Shown: positions 25,683 to 33,447 of the stretch, one piece after another
Position numbering within the stretch: position 1 is the stretch's first letter
Layout: each line of letters begins with the position of its first letter
Assembly (NCBI GenBank): GCA_040080965.1
Contig: JBEBHH010000009.1
Location: forward strand, 39,108-103,107
Origin: SHZI01 sp040080965
GTDB lineage: Bacteria; Pseudomonadota; Gammaproteobacteria; Steroidobacterales; GCA-2729495
Reading direction: 5' to 3'
DNA: 64,000 nt
The notes under the pieces: generated by a model
What the model was told of the DNA's origin: nothing
Database searches by the model: none
Seen by the model: the letters and a program-made list of their open reading frames with translations, nothing else
Position numbers and translations under genes: made by a program

Positions 25683-26708
25683 TTACCGCAAGGCCGGGAC
25701 GACTTTCTCCCCGATGATCTTCAGCGCATCCATGGGGTTGTCGTGCAGGCGCAGGGCGATCTCGGTCTGGCCCGCCTTGCCGAACTTCCTGAAGCGCTCG
25801 ATCTCCCTGTCCAGGTCCTCGATGCCACCGGTGGAGGTCAGGCCCTCGCACAGGCGGTTGCAGAGCTCCTCGGGTACGCCCTGCACATTGCCGGACCGGT
25901 CAAACCAGGCAGCGACGAACTTGTCGAAGTTGTTCACGACCAGCTGCACTTCATCGGGGGACAGCCACAGCTTGATGAGGTCGCCGTCCAGCTTGCGGGC
26001 CCGCCAGGCCAGTTCGCGCCGGGATTCCCGGTAGCCTTCCTTGCGGTCCATCTTCAGGTGCCAGGCCCAGAAGCTGTTCACGCGGATCGGCTGCATGCCG
26101 GGCTCGCGCTTCGCCACGCCGACCCGGACCTGCTCCATGGCGGGCTCGATGATCTCGGTGGGCGTGCAGCCGATGAAGACGCCATCGGCCACCCGGGCCT
26201 CCATGCGCATCATCATGTGGCGATAGGCCGTGCCATAGACGAAGGGCGGCGGCGCCTTGAGCCAGTCATAGGCGCAGGGGTAGGTGACGTTGAACTCCTC
26301 GCCCTTGTACCCGTCCTTCGCCAGCTTCTTCTGGCCGGCGCCGATGACGATCTCCAGGGCCTCCCGCACCGCCACCACGATCTTCTGGGGCTTGTGCAGG
26401 GCCATGGCGTCCAGGTTGCCTTCGCCCGCGCCGATGGCAGCCATCGCCCGGCCGCCCGACAGTTCGTTGAGGCTGAGCAGCGCGTTGGCAATCTTAAGCG
26501 GGTGCATCTCGAAGGGGCTGACGGCGAGCGCGCCCATCTTCAGCTTCTTCGTCGCCTGGGCCACCGGCACCAGGCTGATGAAGGGGTCCCAGTGGGCAAA
26601 ATAGTTGGACGTCCAGAGGGCACGGATACCGTACTTCTCGGCGGCAACCGCCAGCTCAACGAGCTGGGTGGGGCCGAGATCCGGCTCCAGGATGATGTCG
26701 ACTTCCAC
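25683..26708 (-). CDS. luciferase-like (LLM class) flavin-dependent oxidoreductase
   Basis: A 341-residue TIM-barrel protein of the bacterial luciferase/F420-dependent reductase superfamily: EYGIRALWTSNYFAHWDPF-like start (AAEKYGIRALWTSNYFAHW), TKKLKMGALAVSPFEMHPLKIA, and LSGGRAMAAIGAGEGN are the family's barrel strands. It uses FMN or F420; the cofactor cannot be decided from sequence by eye. GTG-free start: ATG at 26708. Upstream lies the unusual triple TTGACA site (26757-26784), so it is probably under dedicated control. Substrate unknown. Confidence 0.85.
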   Translation of the reverse strand: MEVDIILEPDLGPTQLVELAVAAEKYGIRALWTSNYFAHWDPFISLVPVAQATKKLKMGALAVSPFEMHPLKIANALLSLNELSGGRAMAAIGAGEGNLDAMALHKPQKIVVAVREALEIVIGAGQKKLAKDGYKGEEFNVTYPCAYDWLKAPPPFVYGTAYRHMMMRMEARVADGVFIGCTPTEIIEPAMEQVRVGVAKREPGMQPIRVNSFWAWHLKMDRKEGYRESRRELAWRARKLDGDLIKLWLSPDEVQLVVNNFDKFVAAWFDRSGNVQGVPEELCNRLCEGLTSTGGIEDLDREIERFRKFGKAGQTEIALRLHDNPMDALKIIGEKVVPALR

Positions 26709-26756
26709 TTGGGCTTCTCCTGTCAGGCGAGGGCGGCGAAAAGACTAACCACGTTA

Positions 26757-26784
26757 TTGACATCTACTTGACAGTAGATTGACA
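26757..26784. promoter_or_regulatory. three TTGACA hexamers, 11-bp period, with an embedded inverted repeat
   Basis: TTGACA occurs at 26757-26762, 26768-26773 and 26779-26784, each 11 bp from the next, i.e. on one face of the helix. Around the middle copy, ATCTACT (26762-26768) and AGTAGAT (26773-26779) form a perfect 7-bp inverted repeat. The site is about 50 bp upstream of the luciferase-like gene, in a locally AT-rich gap. It reads as TGTCAA on that gene's strand. A regulator operator is the likely meaning; the regulator is not in the window. Confidence 0.55.
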
Positions 26785-26887
26785 TAACCCGCTAAAACCG
26801 CCATTTATCAATGCCTTCGGCGGGGCCGCGCATTGTAGCGGAATTTGGGGACATGCCTGATTTTGGCAGTGCGTAAGACGCCTTTGC

Positions 26888-27841
26888 CTACTCGTCCTCG
26901 AACTTGAACGATACGGCAAGATCCTTGGTGCGCTCCACGCCCGGCCCTCGGGCCTCGCCGGGGTCGGCAGGCGTCTGCAACGCCCAGTCAACAGCGGCAT
27001 CGTCCAGCGCCGTGTAACCCGACGAGATCACCACGGCGGCAGCCACCGTGCAGCCTTCCGGCGACTGGCGCAGGCGCAGGACGACGGTCCCTTCCTGAGA
27101 CAGGCGCCGCGATGTCGGGGGATAGGCCGGCCCTCCGGGCGGCTGTGGCGACGGCGTCGTGCAGGGCGCCGACCGGTTGCGAAAGTCCCGTACGGGCGCG
27201 GCGCCCGACCGGCTGCCGGCGACCTGTCGAGTCAGCGTCATCCGCGCCTTGCCATAGAGCGCCGCGAGCTCGGGCGCAGACACCCGGCCTGCCGCCCTGA
27301 AGTCCCCCGCCTGCAACTCCTCCAGCAGGCGCTTCTCGAGCACCGGAATGGCCGGATCCAGGTCCTGCGCTTCAGGCAGGCCATTGATCTTCAGGAATGA
27401 CGTCCAGTTGTCCCGCGCACGGACGGCAACACCCGAGCCCGTCCAGTAGTTGGCAATTTCGGTGAACCGGCCAACCTCGCCCAGGAGCTGGGTAGTCACG
27501 GCCATCGCCGTGGCATCGACCAGTGCCTCGCCATCCTGACCCGCCCCCGACTCGGCGGCCGCCAGCTGCTCGTCCAGGCTGCGAGCCTTCTCACGGGTCA
27601 GGCCATGGGCGCGCAGGTCGTCGGCAATCGTGAGTCCGCGTATGTCCCTGGGCAGCATGTTCGCAGACTCGTACAGCTGCCAGGTCTGCTGCCTGAGGGC
27701 CCGGTAGTAACTTCTCAGTTGCTGAAGCCTGTCCTCCGATGCGCCCGCCCCGATCGGGAAGATCGTGAGGCCGCTGGCCAGCAGCGCCAGGCCGAGCGCA
27801 CCAGCACACCGGCACAATTGACTCTGGTAGCGCTGACTCAC
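26888..27841 (-). CDS. secreted protein with TonB C-terminal domain
   Basis: A 317-residue protein. A signal peptide (residues 1 to about 35, ALGLALLASGLTIFPIGAGA) is followed by a helical, glutamine/arginine-rich middle part and, from about residue 225, a TonB_C-like domain (PAYPPTSRRLSQEGTVVLRL, then AAAVVISSGYTALDDAAVDW). Unlike true TonB it lacks an obvious N-terminal membrane anchor beyond the signal and the Pro-Glu/Pro-Lys spacer. It follows the serine protease gene by 22 bp, probably in one transcript. Function unknown; envelope location inferred. Confidence 0.75.
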   Translation of the reverse strand: MSQRYQSQLCRCAGALGLALLASGLTIFPIGAGASEDRLQQLRSYYRALRQQTWQLYESANMLPRDIRGLTIADDLRAHGLTREKARSLDEQLAAAESGAGQDGEALVDATAMAVTTQLLGEVGRFTEIANYWTGSGVAVRARDNWTSFLKINGLPEAQDLDPAIPVLEKRLLEELQAGDFRAAGRVSAPELAALYGKARMTLTRQVAGSRSGAAPVRDFRNRSAPCTTPSPQPPGGPAYPPTSRRLSQEGTVVLRLRQSPEGCTVAAAVVISSGYTALDDAAVDWALQTPADPGEARGPGVERTKDLAVSFKFEDE

Positions 27842-27863
27842 AGCCGCTGGCCCCAGTCGTTCG

Positions 27864-29882
27864 TCAGCGGTCCGTGACCACCAGGTCCCGAAGGGTCATC
27901 CGGAGCATTTCCTCCAGGTCCCAGGGAAGGACATCCCGCTCGGCAACGCAGGTAACCTCGTAGAGAGCTGCGGGCGCGTTGGCCGCCGACGCCCGGCTGC
28001 CGGACGGGTCGGCTATGCCTACGATCCAGAAACTGTTCTCCGTCACGTCTGCCTTGGCAAGGCTGTTGAAGGGCGCCTCGCGTCCAACCATCTGCTTCCA
28101 CCGGACGGTCACCTCGTCACCGGCCAGTTCCGATGGCCGAGGCTGCCGGACGACCGACACCTGGGTTTTCTTGTCCGGATCCTGGGTTACGACGACCCCG
28201 CCCACGTCCCAGTTCAGCCGGTCGCCGGCCAGCATGAAGGTCATCAGCAACGTCACATTGCTCTTGTCGTCGACGGCCAGCGCCTCTGGCCGGAGCTTCA
28301 TGGAGAGATTGGGGCTCGATACTTCGAGGGACTCCTGCTTGTCGCGCTTCAAGCGCAACTCCTTGAATGCGGTCGGCCGTAACGCTGTCGCCGACAGGAA
28401 GTTGCTCCATTGGGGCAACGTGCCGCCATACGACACGTAGAAGTAGTCCCTCATCAGTTCGAGATTTTCCAGGGCGGCCTCGAAGCCCGCTGCAGGTATG
28501 GTCTGCACGAGACCCACATGCCCGTCGGGGACCGCCAGCGACAGCGTCACGGCGAATCCGTCGATATAGCTCAGCGGCCAGATACGGCGCTGCCACTGGC
28601 GCCCGAAGGAATCAGTGTTGATGTCGTCGCGGGAGGCTGTGCCGAGTGATGTGACGCGGACTGCATCCGTGCCGACCTGCCGCATGACCCTCTGGCCCTT
28701 CAGCAGGAGGTCCATGAAGGCCTTCGAATCCACCTGGGCCAACTGGGTGCCCGCACCTGCTTTCTGGCTCATGCGAAACAGGCCGACGCCATACTGGCTG
28801 GCTGTGTCGATGCGAACTCCGCCCGGCACATCAATGCCGCTCAGTCCATCCGGGTCGGCTGCCTGCCATTGGCTATTGCCGTCGTGCCCAAGAAGGCGCG
28901 GGAACCTGTCGTTCACGACCGTGGCCAGAACCTTCGCAGAACCCGCACCCGCAGGGAACAGCTCGTTCGCATACGTCTTTCGAAGCAGCGCACGGCTCTT
29001 CTGATTCTCCTCGCCAACGATCTTCAGGTAGGCGCTGGCGAATTCGGGGAAGTTCAGTGGCAGGGCAAACTGCCGCGTGGCACGGCCGGGAAGAGTGCTG
29101 TTCAGATTTGGCAGCTTCTGCACGAAGTTTTCGTCGAATGTGGCACGTCCTTCGGGTGCATTGAGTACCCGGGCGATGGGCAAGGCAAAGTTGAGGTTTT
29201 CATTCGGGGACTTGCCAATCACGACCCCAATTACGCGACCGGCGGAATCGAGCAGTGGACCTCCACTGTTGCCGGGGGATGCGGCAGCCGAGAAGCGGAT
29301 CCATTTCCAGCGGCCGTCCTGCTGTTCGGGAGTCTCGGAGGTATACAGGCCATCACGGATGATGATGCCCTCACCGAGCGCGTTGCCTACGGCGTAGACC
29401 GGCTCGTCAATTACTGGTTGCCGGTTGACGTCGAGGGCCTTCACATTGGCTGGGCCAGCGGCCGTAAAGACGACGAAGTCCTCGTTACTCGAGAACCTCG
29501 TGACCTGCCCAACCGGATAAACGTTCCCGGCGCTGTCGCGGAGCGCGGGTGGTCCGAACTGGCTTCCGAGGACGCTCAGGAACACGTGTCCCGCTGTGAC
29601 GAACTGGCCCGGCCCAATGGCAAATGCCGTGCCGATGGACCAGTACTTGTCGTTGCGTTCGACGAACGGAAGGAGTTCCAGGGGCAATGGCTTGTCGTAT
29701 GCAAGCCGGTCTTCCTTTGCCTTCGGTACGACGACTTCAAAGGTCACTCCCCGCACCGAGCGCTGGATCTCGGACGTGACCGTTGCTGCCTGCGCCGACG
29801 GTACCGTACCAATAACCAGGACGAGCACGGCGAGGGGCAGGGCGCGAATCAGCCAGGCCTGGTTCCAGGCTCGTGAGTTCAT
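27864..29882 (-). CDS. exported trypsin-like serine protease with long C-terminal region
   Basis: A 672-residue protein: signal peptide (ALPLAVLVLVIGTVPSAQA), then a chymotrypsin-fold domain with H99 (FVTAGHVF), D135 (SNEDFVVF) and S206 (SPGNSGGPL), the DegP/trypsin-like triad. The about 400 residues after the protease domain contain no PDZ domain that I can recognise. The ATG at 29882 directly precedes the signal peptide. It lies between a DUF1838 gene (50 bp upstream) and the TonB-C gene (22 bp downstream) on the same strand. Periplasmic processing role inferred. Confidence 0.82.
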   Translation of the reverse strand: MNSRAWNQAWLIRALPLAVLVLVIGTVPSAQAATVTSEIQRSVRGVTFEVVVPKAKEDRLAYDKPLPLELLPFVERNDKYWSIGTAFAIGPGQFVTAGHVFLSVLGSQFGPPALRDSAGNVYPVGQVTRFSSNEDFVVFTAAGPANVKALDVNRQPVIDEPVYAVGNALGEGIIIRDGLYTSETPEQQDGRWKWIRFSAAASPGNSGGPLLDSAGRVIGVVIGKSPNENLNFALPIARVLNAPEGRATFDENFVQKLPNLNSTLPGRATRQFALPLNFPEFASAYLKIVGEENQKSRALLRKTYANELFPAGAGSAKVLATVVNDRFPRLLGHDGNSQWQAADPDGLSGIDVPGGVRIDTASQYGVGLFRMSQKAGAGTQLAQVDSKAFMDLLLKGQRVMRQVGTDAVRVTSLGTASRDDINTDSFGRQWQRRIWPLSYIDGFAVTLSLAVPDGHVGLVQTIPAAGFEAALENLELMRDYFYVSYGGTLPQWSNFLSATALRPTAFKELRLKRDKQESLEVSSPNLSMKLRPEALAVDDKSNVTLLMTFMLAGDRLNWDVGGVVVTQDPDKKTQVSVVRQPRPSELAGDEVTVRWKQMVGREAPFNSLAKADVTENSFWIVGIADPSGSRASAANAPAALYEVTCVAERDVLPWDLEEMLRMTLRDLVVTDR

Positions 29883-29932
29883 TGCGGGTCTCCGTGGCAG
29901 GAGAATCGAGCTTACGTGATCACGGTGCAGGC

Positions 29933-31000
29933 CTACAGCGCCTCCCGGGGCGCGACCTTGGCGTAGTAGCCCCAGGAGGACCCGACCGGGTGCTGGGTCC
30001 AGTCCCTGGGGGGCGCGAGCATGTCGGGCCGGTCCCGCTCCAGCCGCGCGCGAACCGGGCGCGGAATGTTGTCGAGGCCGCCGGTGATCTTGTAGCTGTG
30101 GGAGCTGGCGAACATCCGTCCCTCCACGCCGCTCCTGCCCATCCGCATCCAGGGCAGCCAGGGGCACTGGCGGAAGAAGCCGGCGGTCATCGTGGCCCAG
30201 GGGCGGCCCCGGTCCTCCAGCTCGTTGGCCGGCACGAAGAACGTGAAGTGCTCGGACGGGTTGATCACGGGGCCGGTGGACGCCTCGGGCCAGCCCTCGG
30301 GGGTCACCGGGTTGGCCACCTCCAGCATCCAGTCCCAGCTCAGCAGGTAGTGGTTGCCGACCCGCCGCCAGGGCAGGACGAAGGGAACGGTCCTGCCGGA
30401 CTCGCCCTTGTCGCCCCGGTAGGCGTTGGCCTCTTCCTTGCGGGAAGCCGCATTGCCGATGGCGATCTCCCAGCGGTAGGCGTCCGTCACCATCCGGTCC
30501 GCCGGGTAGGTGGCCGGGATCGTCGTGGTGACCTGCTCGTTGATGTACGGATAGACCTTCACCGTCTTGCCCGTGAACGGGTTCTGCCAGGTGTCGATCA
30601 GCTCGCCGGTCTTCAGGTCGGTGTAGAAGGTGGCGTCCTTGCCCCGGTACTCCGCGTCGCCGTTCGGCAGGATGCGGAACTGCAGGCTGCCGAAGCCCAC
30701 GTAACCGAAGAGGGGCATGGCGCGCCGGTTGCCCGTCACTGCAAAGAACACGCCCTCGTGGCCGCCGAAGACGGGCTCGTCGCCGAGCGTCCCCCAGGTC
30801 TTGGCGTAGGCGTAGATGTTGTCGGCGGCGGTGGTCAGGTCGAGGGCACCGGACCTGGCCGGGGACGCGGCAGCCGCAGACCGCGGGAGGAGGCCGGAGA
30901 GGCCGCCAAGCCCGGCCGCCAGCCCCAGCCCGCCGCCGAGGCCCAGCACGCCACGCCGGGAAAAGCTGGCCACCGTTGCCTGCATCGCGTCCAGGTACAT
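29933..31000 (-). CDS. DUF1838 family protein, Tat-exported
   Basis: A 355-residue protein. The N-terminus has a twin-arginine signal (FSRRGVLGLGGGLGLAAG, ending near SAAAA), so it is exported folded. The rest matches DUF1838 in character: KTWGTLGDEPVFGGHEG, ATFYTDLKTGELIDTWQNPF, LSWDWMLEVANPVTPEG and a C-terminal DWTQHPVGSSWGYYAK. The family has no known function. ATG at 31000 or, five codons on, 30985. It is divergent from fghA with a 48-bp shared upstream region. Confidence 0.78.
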   Translation of the reverse strand: MYLDAMQATVASFSRRGVLGLGGGLGLAAGLGGLSGLLPRSAAAASPARSGALDLTTAADNIYAYAKTWGTLGDEPVFGGHEGVFFAVTGNRRAMPLFGYVGFGSLQFRILPNGDAEYRGKDATFYTDLKTGELIDTWQNPFTGKTVKVYPYINEQVTTTIPATYPADRMVTDAYRWEIAIGNAASRKEEANAYRGDKGESGRTVPFVLPWRRVGNHYLLSWDWMLEVANPVTPEGWPEASTGPVINPSEHFTFFVPANELEDRGRPWATMTAGFFRQCPWLPWMRMGRSGVEGRMFASSHSYKITGGLDNIPRPVRARLERDRPDMLAPPRDWTQHPVGSSWGYYAKVAPREAL

Positions 31001-31048
31001 CGTCCGGCTCCCGAATGAGAAGATGCCGAGCCTACCGGAGGTCCCCCG

Positions 31049-31912
31049 ATGAGCGCGACGGAAAACCTGATCCTGTCCAATCGCTACCGCTGCTTCGACG
31101 GCTGGCAGCATTTTTACCGGCACCCCGCGCAGGCAACGGCCTGTGAAATGCGCTTCGGGCTCTACCTGCCGCCCCAGGCGGAGCACGAGCGGGTGCCGCT
31201 GGTGATCTACCTGGCGGGCCTGACCTGCAACGAGGAGACGTTCCCCATCAAGGCAGGGGCCCAGCGGGTGGCGGCGGAGCTGGGCCTGGCGCTGCTTTCG
31301 CCGGACACGAGCCCGCGGGGCGTGCGGCTGCCGGGGGACGACGAGTCCTACGACTTCGGCCTGAGCGCCGGGTTCTACCTGGATGCCACCGAGGCGCCCT
31401 GGTCGGCCCACTACCGGATGTACAGCTATGTGTCGCAGGAGCTGCCGGACCTGGTGACCCGCGAATTCCCGGTGGAGGCGGAGCGCATCGGCTTGATGGG
31501 CCATTCCATGGGCGGCCACGGCGCGCTCACCATCGGGCTGAAGCACCCGGAGCGCTTCCGGAGCCTGTCGGCGCTCGCGCCCATCGTCGCGCCGACCCGG
31601 TGCCCCTGGGGCCAGAAGGCCTTGCCGCGTTATCTGGGGTCAGACCCCGACACATGGCGGCAGTACGACGCCACGGAGCTGATGAGCGGCCTGGTTTCAG
31701 TGGCGGGGCGGCCGCCATTGCTGATCGACCAGGGCCTCGACGACGAATTCCTGGTGAACCAGCTCAAGCCGGAACTCTTCGAGGCCGCTGCCCGCCGCGC
31801 GGGCTACCCGCTGACGCTGCGGCGTCACGAGGGCTACGGCCACGGCTACTGGTTCGTCAGCACCGTGATCGAGGACCACCTGCGCCACCACGCCGAAGGC
31901 CTGGGTCTGTAG
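31049..31912 (+). CDS. fghA: S-formylglutathione hydrolase
   Basis: A 287-residue esterase-D-type alpha/beta hydrolase that releases formate and glutathione in formaldehyde detoxification. Nucleophile S153 in GHSMGGHGA; catalytic Asp near residue 231 (IDQGLDDEF); His near 265 (GYGHGYWFV). GLTCNEETFPIKAGAQRVAAE-type stretch (LTCNEETFPIKAGAQR) is diagnostic. No glutathione-dependent formaldehyde dehydrogenase gene is adjacent. The stop TAG (31910-31912) lies inside the following REP palindrome. Confidence 0.95.
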   Translation: MSATENLILSNRYRCFDGWQHFYRHPAQATACEMRFGLYLPPQAEHERVPLVIYLAGLTCNEETFPIKAGAQRVAAELGLALLSPDTSPRGVRLPGDDESYDFGLSAGFYLDATEAPWSAHYRMYSYVSQELPDLVTREFPVEAERIGLMGHSMGGHGALTIGLKHPERFRSLSALAPIVAPTRCPWGQKALPRYLGSDPDTWRQYDATELMSGLVSVAGRPPLLIDQGLDDEFLVNQLKPELFEAAARRAGYPLTLRRHEGYGHGYWFVSTVIEDHLRHHAEGLGL

Positions 31913-32000
31913 GAGCGCCTTCAGGCGCGACCCCACTCCCGGGAGAGACTCGCGGACTCGATTCTCCCGGGAGTGGGGTCGCGCCTGAAGGCGCTCCTAC
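31909..32000. repeat. REP/BIME-type palindrome between fghA and the RraB-like gene
   Basis: 92 bp, almost identical in layout to the 13892-13991 palindrome: the same GTAGGAGCGCC arms and the same CTCCCGGGAG blocks, but the central segment is inverted relative to it. Here it supplies stop codons to both flanking convergent genes: TAG at 31910-31912 for fghA, and TAG read on the other strand at 31997-31999 for the RraB-like gene. Confidence 0.9.
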
Positions 32001-32332
32001 CGGCCGGCTTTGGTGCAGCCCCAGCCGTCGGGTTGACCGCCGGACTCACGGCCCAGCCGCGCCACCTGCTTTTCCAGCGCCACGATCTCCGCGTACAGGG
32101 GCACCATGTTCACGGTCAGCGTGGCCTGCCACTTGCTGGTCTTCTCGTAGCGGGCCGTGCGGATGCTGAACTCCGGGCCCAGATCGGCCTGGTTGGCAAA
32201 GGCCAGCGCCTCGTCCTTCGAGTCGAAGATCAGGAAGAAGTCCACATCGCGTGGCACGGAAAGGTCGTCACCCTGCTCCTGCATCAGCCGCAGCAGCTCG
32301 CCGGTTTCATCGTCAGGGAACAGGAGGCTCAT
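31997..32332 (-). CDS. RraB-like (ribonuclease E inhibitor B family) protein
   Basis: A 111-residue small acidic protein: ETGELLRLMQEQGDDL, VDFFLIFDSKDEALAFANQ and YEKTSKWQATLTVNMVPLYA match the RraB/DUF1260 fold, whose founding member modulates RNase E. Whether it binds RNase E here is inferred. Its ATG overlaps the stop of the VOC gene by 4 bp; it is last in a four-gene leftward unit. Confidence 0.7.
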   Translation of the reverse strand: MSLLFPDDETGELLRLMQEQGDDLSVPRDVDFFLIFDSKDEALAFANQADLGPEFSIRTARYEKTSKWQATLTVNMVPLYAEIVALEKQVARLGRESGGQPDGWGCTKAGR

Positions 32333-32754
32333 GAGTTCACTCTCGCGGTGAAGCCCCGGCAGACTGCCGCGAGCTTGTGGCCATCGGGATCCCGCACGTA
32401 GGCGGCGTAGAAGTCTGGCTGGTACCGGGGCCGCAGGCCCGGGGCGCCCTCGGAGCTGCCGCCGAAGCGGACGGCGGCCGCGTGGAAATCGTCCACCTGC
32501 TGCCAGCTGCCGGCCTTGAGCGCAATCATGGAGCCGTTGCCCGGCGCGGCGGCGCGCTTGTCGAAGGGCGGGCAGACCCACAACGCCAGTTCCCGGGCGC
32601 CCTTGTCCTCGTAGAGCCCCCAGCCCGCCCAGCCATCCCAGCCGTCCTCGTCCTGCACGACGCAGCGCCGGTGCCCGAGGGCTCCCATCACCGGATCGTA
32701 GAAACGAATCGAGCGCTGCAGGTCGCTGGTGCCGAGGCAGACGTAGGCAAACAT
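32329..32754 (-). CDS. VOC family (glyoxalase-like) protein
   Basis: A 141-residue vicinal-oxygen-chelate protein with the paired beta-alpha-beta-beta-beta units: MFAYVCLGTSDLQRSIRFYD at the start, GAPGLRPRYQPDFYAAYVRD and DPDGHKLAAVCRG at the end. The metal-site residues are not all clear (E/H in the second half only), so it may be a binding rather than a catalytic member. ATG at 32754. It follows the YbjQ gene by 4 bp. Confidence 0.85.
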   Translation of the reverse strand: MFAYVCLGTSDLQRSIRFYDPVMGALGHRRCVVQDEDGWDGWAGWGLYEDKGARELALWVCPPFDKRAAAPGNGSMIALKAGSWQQVDDFHAAAVRFGGSSEGAPGLRPRYQPDFYAAYVRDPDGHKLAAVCRGFTARVNS

Positions 32755-32758
32755 ATGG

Positions 32759-33079
32759 CTACTCGACGACGACCGCCGTCCCGCTGGCCGACACCATGAG
32801 CATCCCGTTGCCCTGGCCCAGGACCTCGTAATCCAGGTCCACGCCGACGACGGCATTGGCTCCCATCTCGGCAGCCCGCTCCTGGAGTTCCTGCAACGCG
32901 ATTTCCCGGGCCCGCTGCAGCTCCTTCTCGTAGGTTGCCGAGCGCCCGCCGACGAGATCGCGGATGCCGGCAAACAGGTCCTTGAAGATGTTGGCGCCGA
33001 GAATCGCCTCGCCCGCCACGATGCCGCAGTAGCGGGTGATGCGCTTGCCGTCGATGCCGGGCGTGGTGGTGATCTGCAT
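32759..33079 (-). CDS. YbjQ/UPF0145 family protein
   Basis: A 106-residue member of the YbjQ (DUF74, heavy-metal-binding-like) family: ITTTPGIDGKRITRYCGIV, GEAILGANIFKDLFAGIRD, GGRSATYEKELQRAR and ANAVVGVDLDYEVL are diagnostic. Structures of relatives form pentamers; a physiological role is not known. Five base pairs after the PhnA-domain gene, same strand. Confidence 0.9.
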   Translation of the reverse strand: MQITTTPGIDGKRITRYCGIVAGEAILGANIFKDLFAGIRDLVGGRSATYEKELQRAREIALQELQERAAEMGANAVVGVDLDYEVLGQGNGMLMVSASGTAVVVE

Positions 33080-33084
33080 GATGG

Positions 33085-33297
33085 TTACGCCTTCTTGAGG
33101 AAGCAGGTCTTGAGCACGAGGCCCTTCACCTTGTCCGCGTTGCACTCGATCTCTTCCTCGTCATCCGTCAGCCGGATGTTCCTGATCATCGTCCCGCGCT
33201 TCAGGGTGACCGAGGTGCCCTTGACCTTCAGGTCCTTGATCACGAGGACGGAGTCGCCGTCCGCGAGGAGATTGCCGTTGCTGTCTCTGACGTCCAT
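33085..33297 (-). CDS. short PhnA-domain protein (YjdM C-terminal type)
   Basis: A 70-residue protein made only of the PhnA/YjdM C-terminal domain: DVRDSNGNLLADGDSVLVIK, DLKVKGTSVTLKRGTMIRNI and GLVLKTCFLKKA. The zinc-ribbon half found in full-length YjdM is missing, as in many short members. Despite the old name phnA, a role in phosphonate use is not supported. First gene of the leftward unit PhnA-YbjQ-VOC-RraB-like. Confidence 0.88.
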   Translation of the reverse strand: MDVRDSNGNLLADGDSVLVIKDLKVKGTSVTLKRGTMIRNIRLTDDEEEIECNADKVKGLVLKTCFLKKA

Positions 33298-33417
33298 GGG
33301 GATACCGGGCCTTTCCGGCGGGTCACGGCGATTCCGTGCGGGCTATCTTCGCCGTTCCGCAGGGGTTCTGCCTACCCCGGGAAAGCCGCAGGTGCAGCGC
33401 GGGGATACGCCCGGGGG

Positions 33418-33441
33418 GTCGCGCCGGTCGGCGCTCCTGCA
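33418..33441. repeat. degenerate REP unit downstream of glmS
   Basis: GTCGCGCC, GGTCGGCGCTCCTGCAG: the inverted REP unit with a shortened arm and TGCAG in place of the usual CTAC end. It lies 6 bp past the glmS stop. A GC-rich hairpin is still possible, so it may serve as terminator. Confidence 0.55.
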
Positions 33442-33447
33442 GGGGGT

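Noticed and set aside
26757..26784. CRISPR-like array
   Set aside because: Units are 6 bp with 5-bp spacers, far too short; an operator is more sensible.
33085..33297. Phosphonate metabolism gene
   Set aside because: The PhnA name is historical; no phn genes are nearby and the zinc ribbon is missing.
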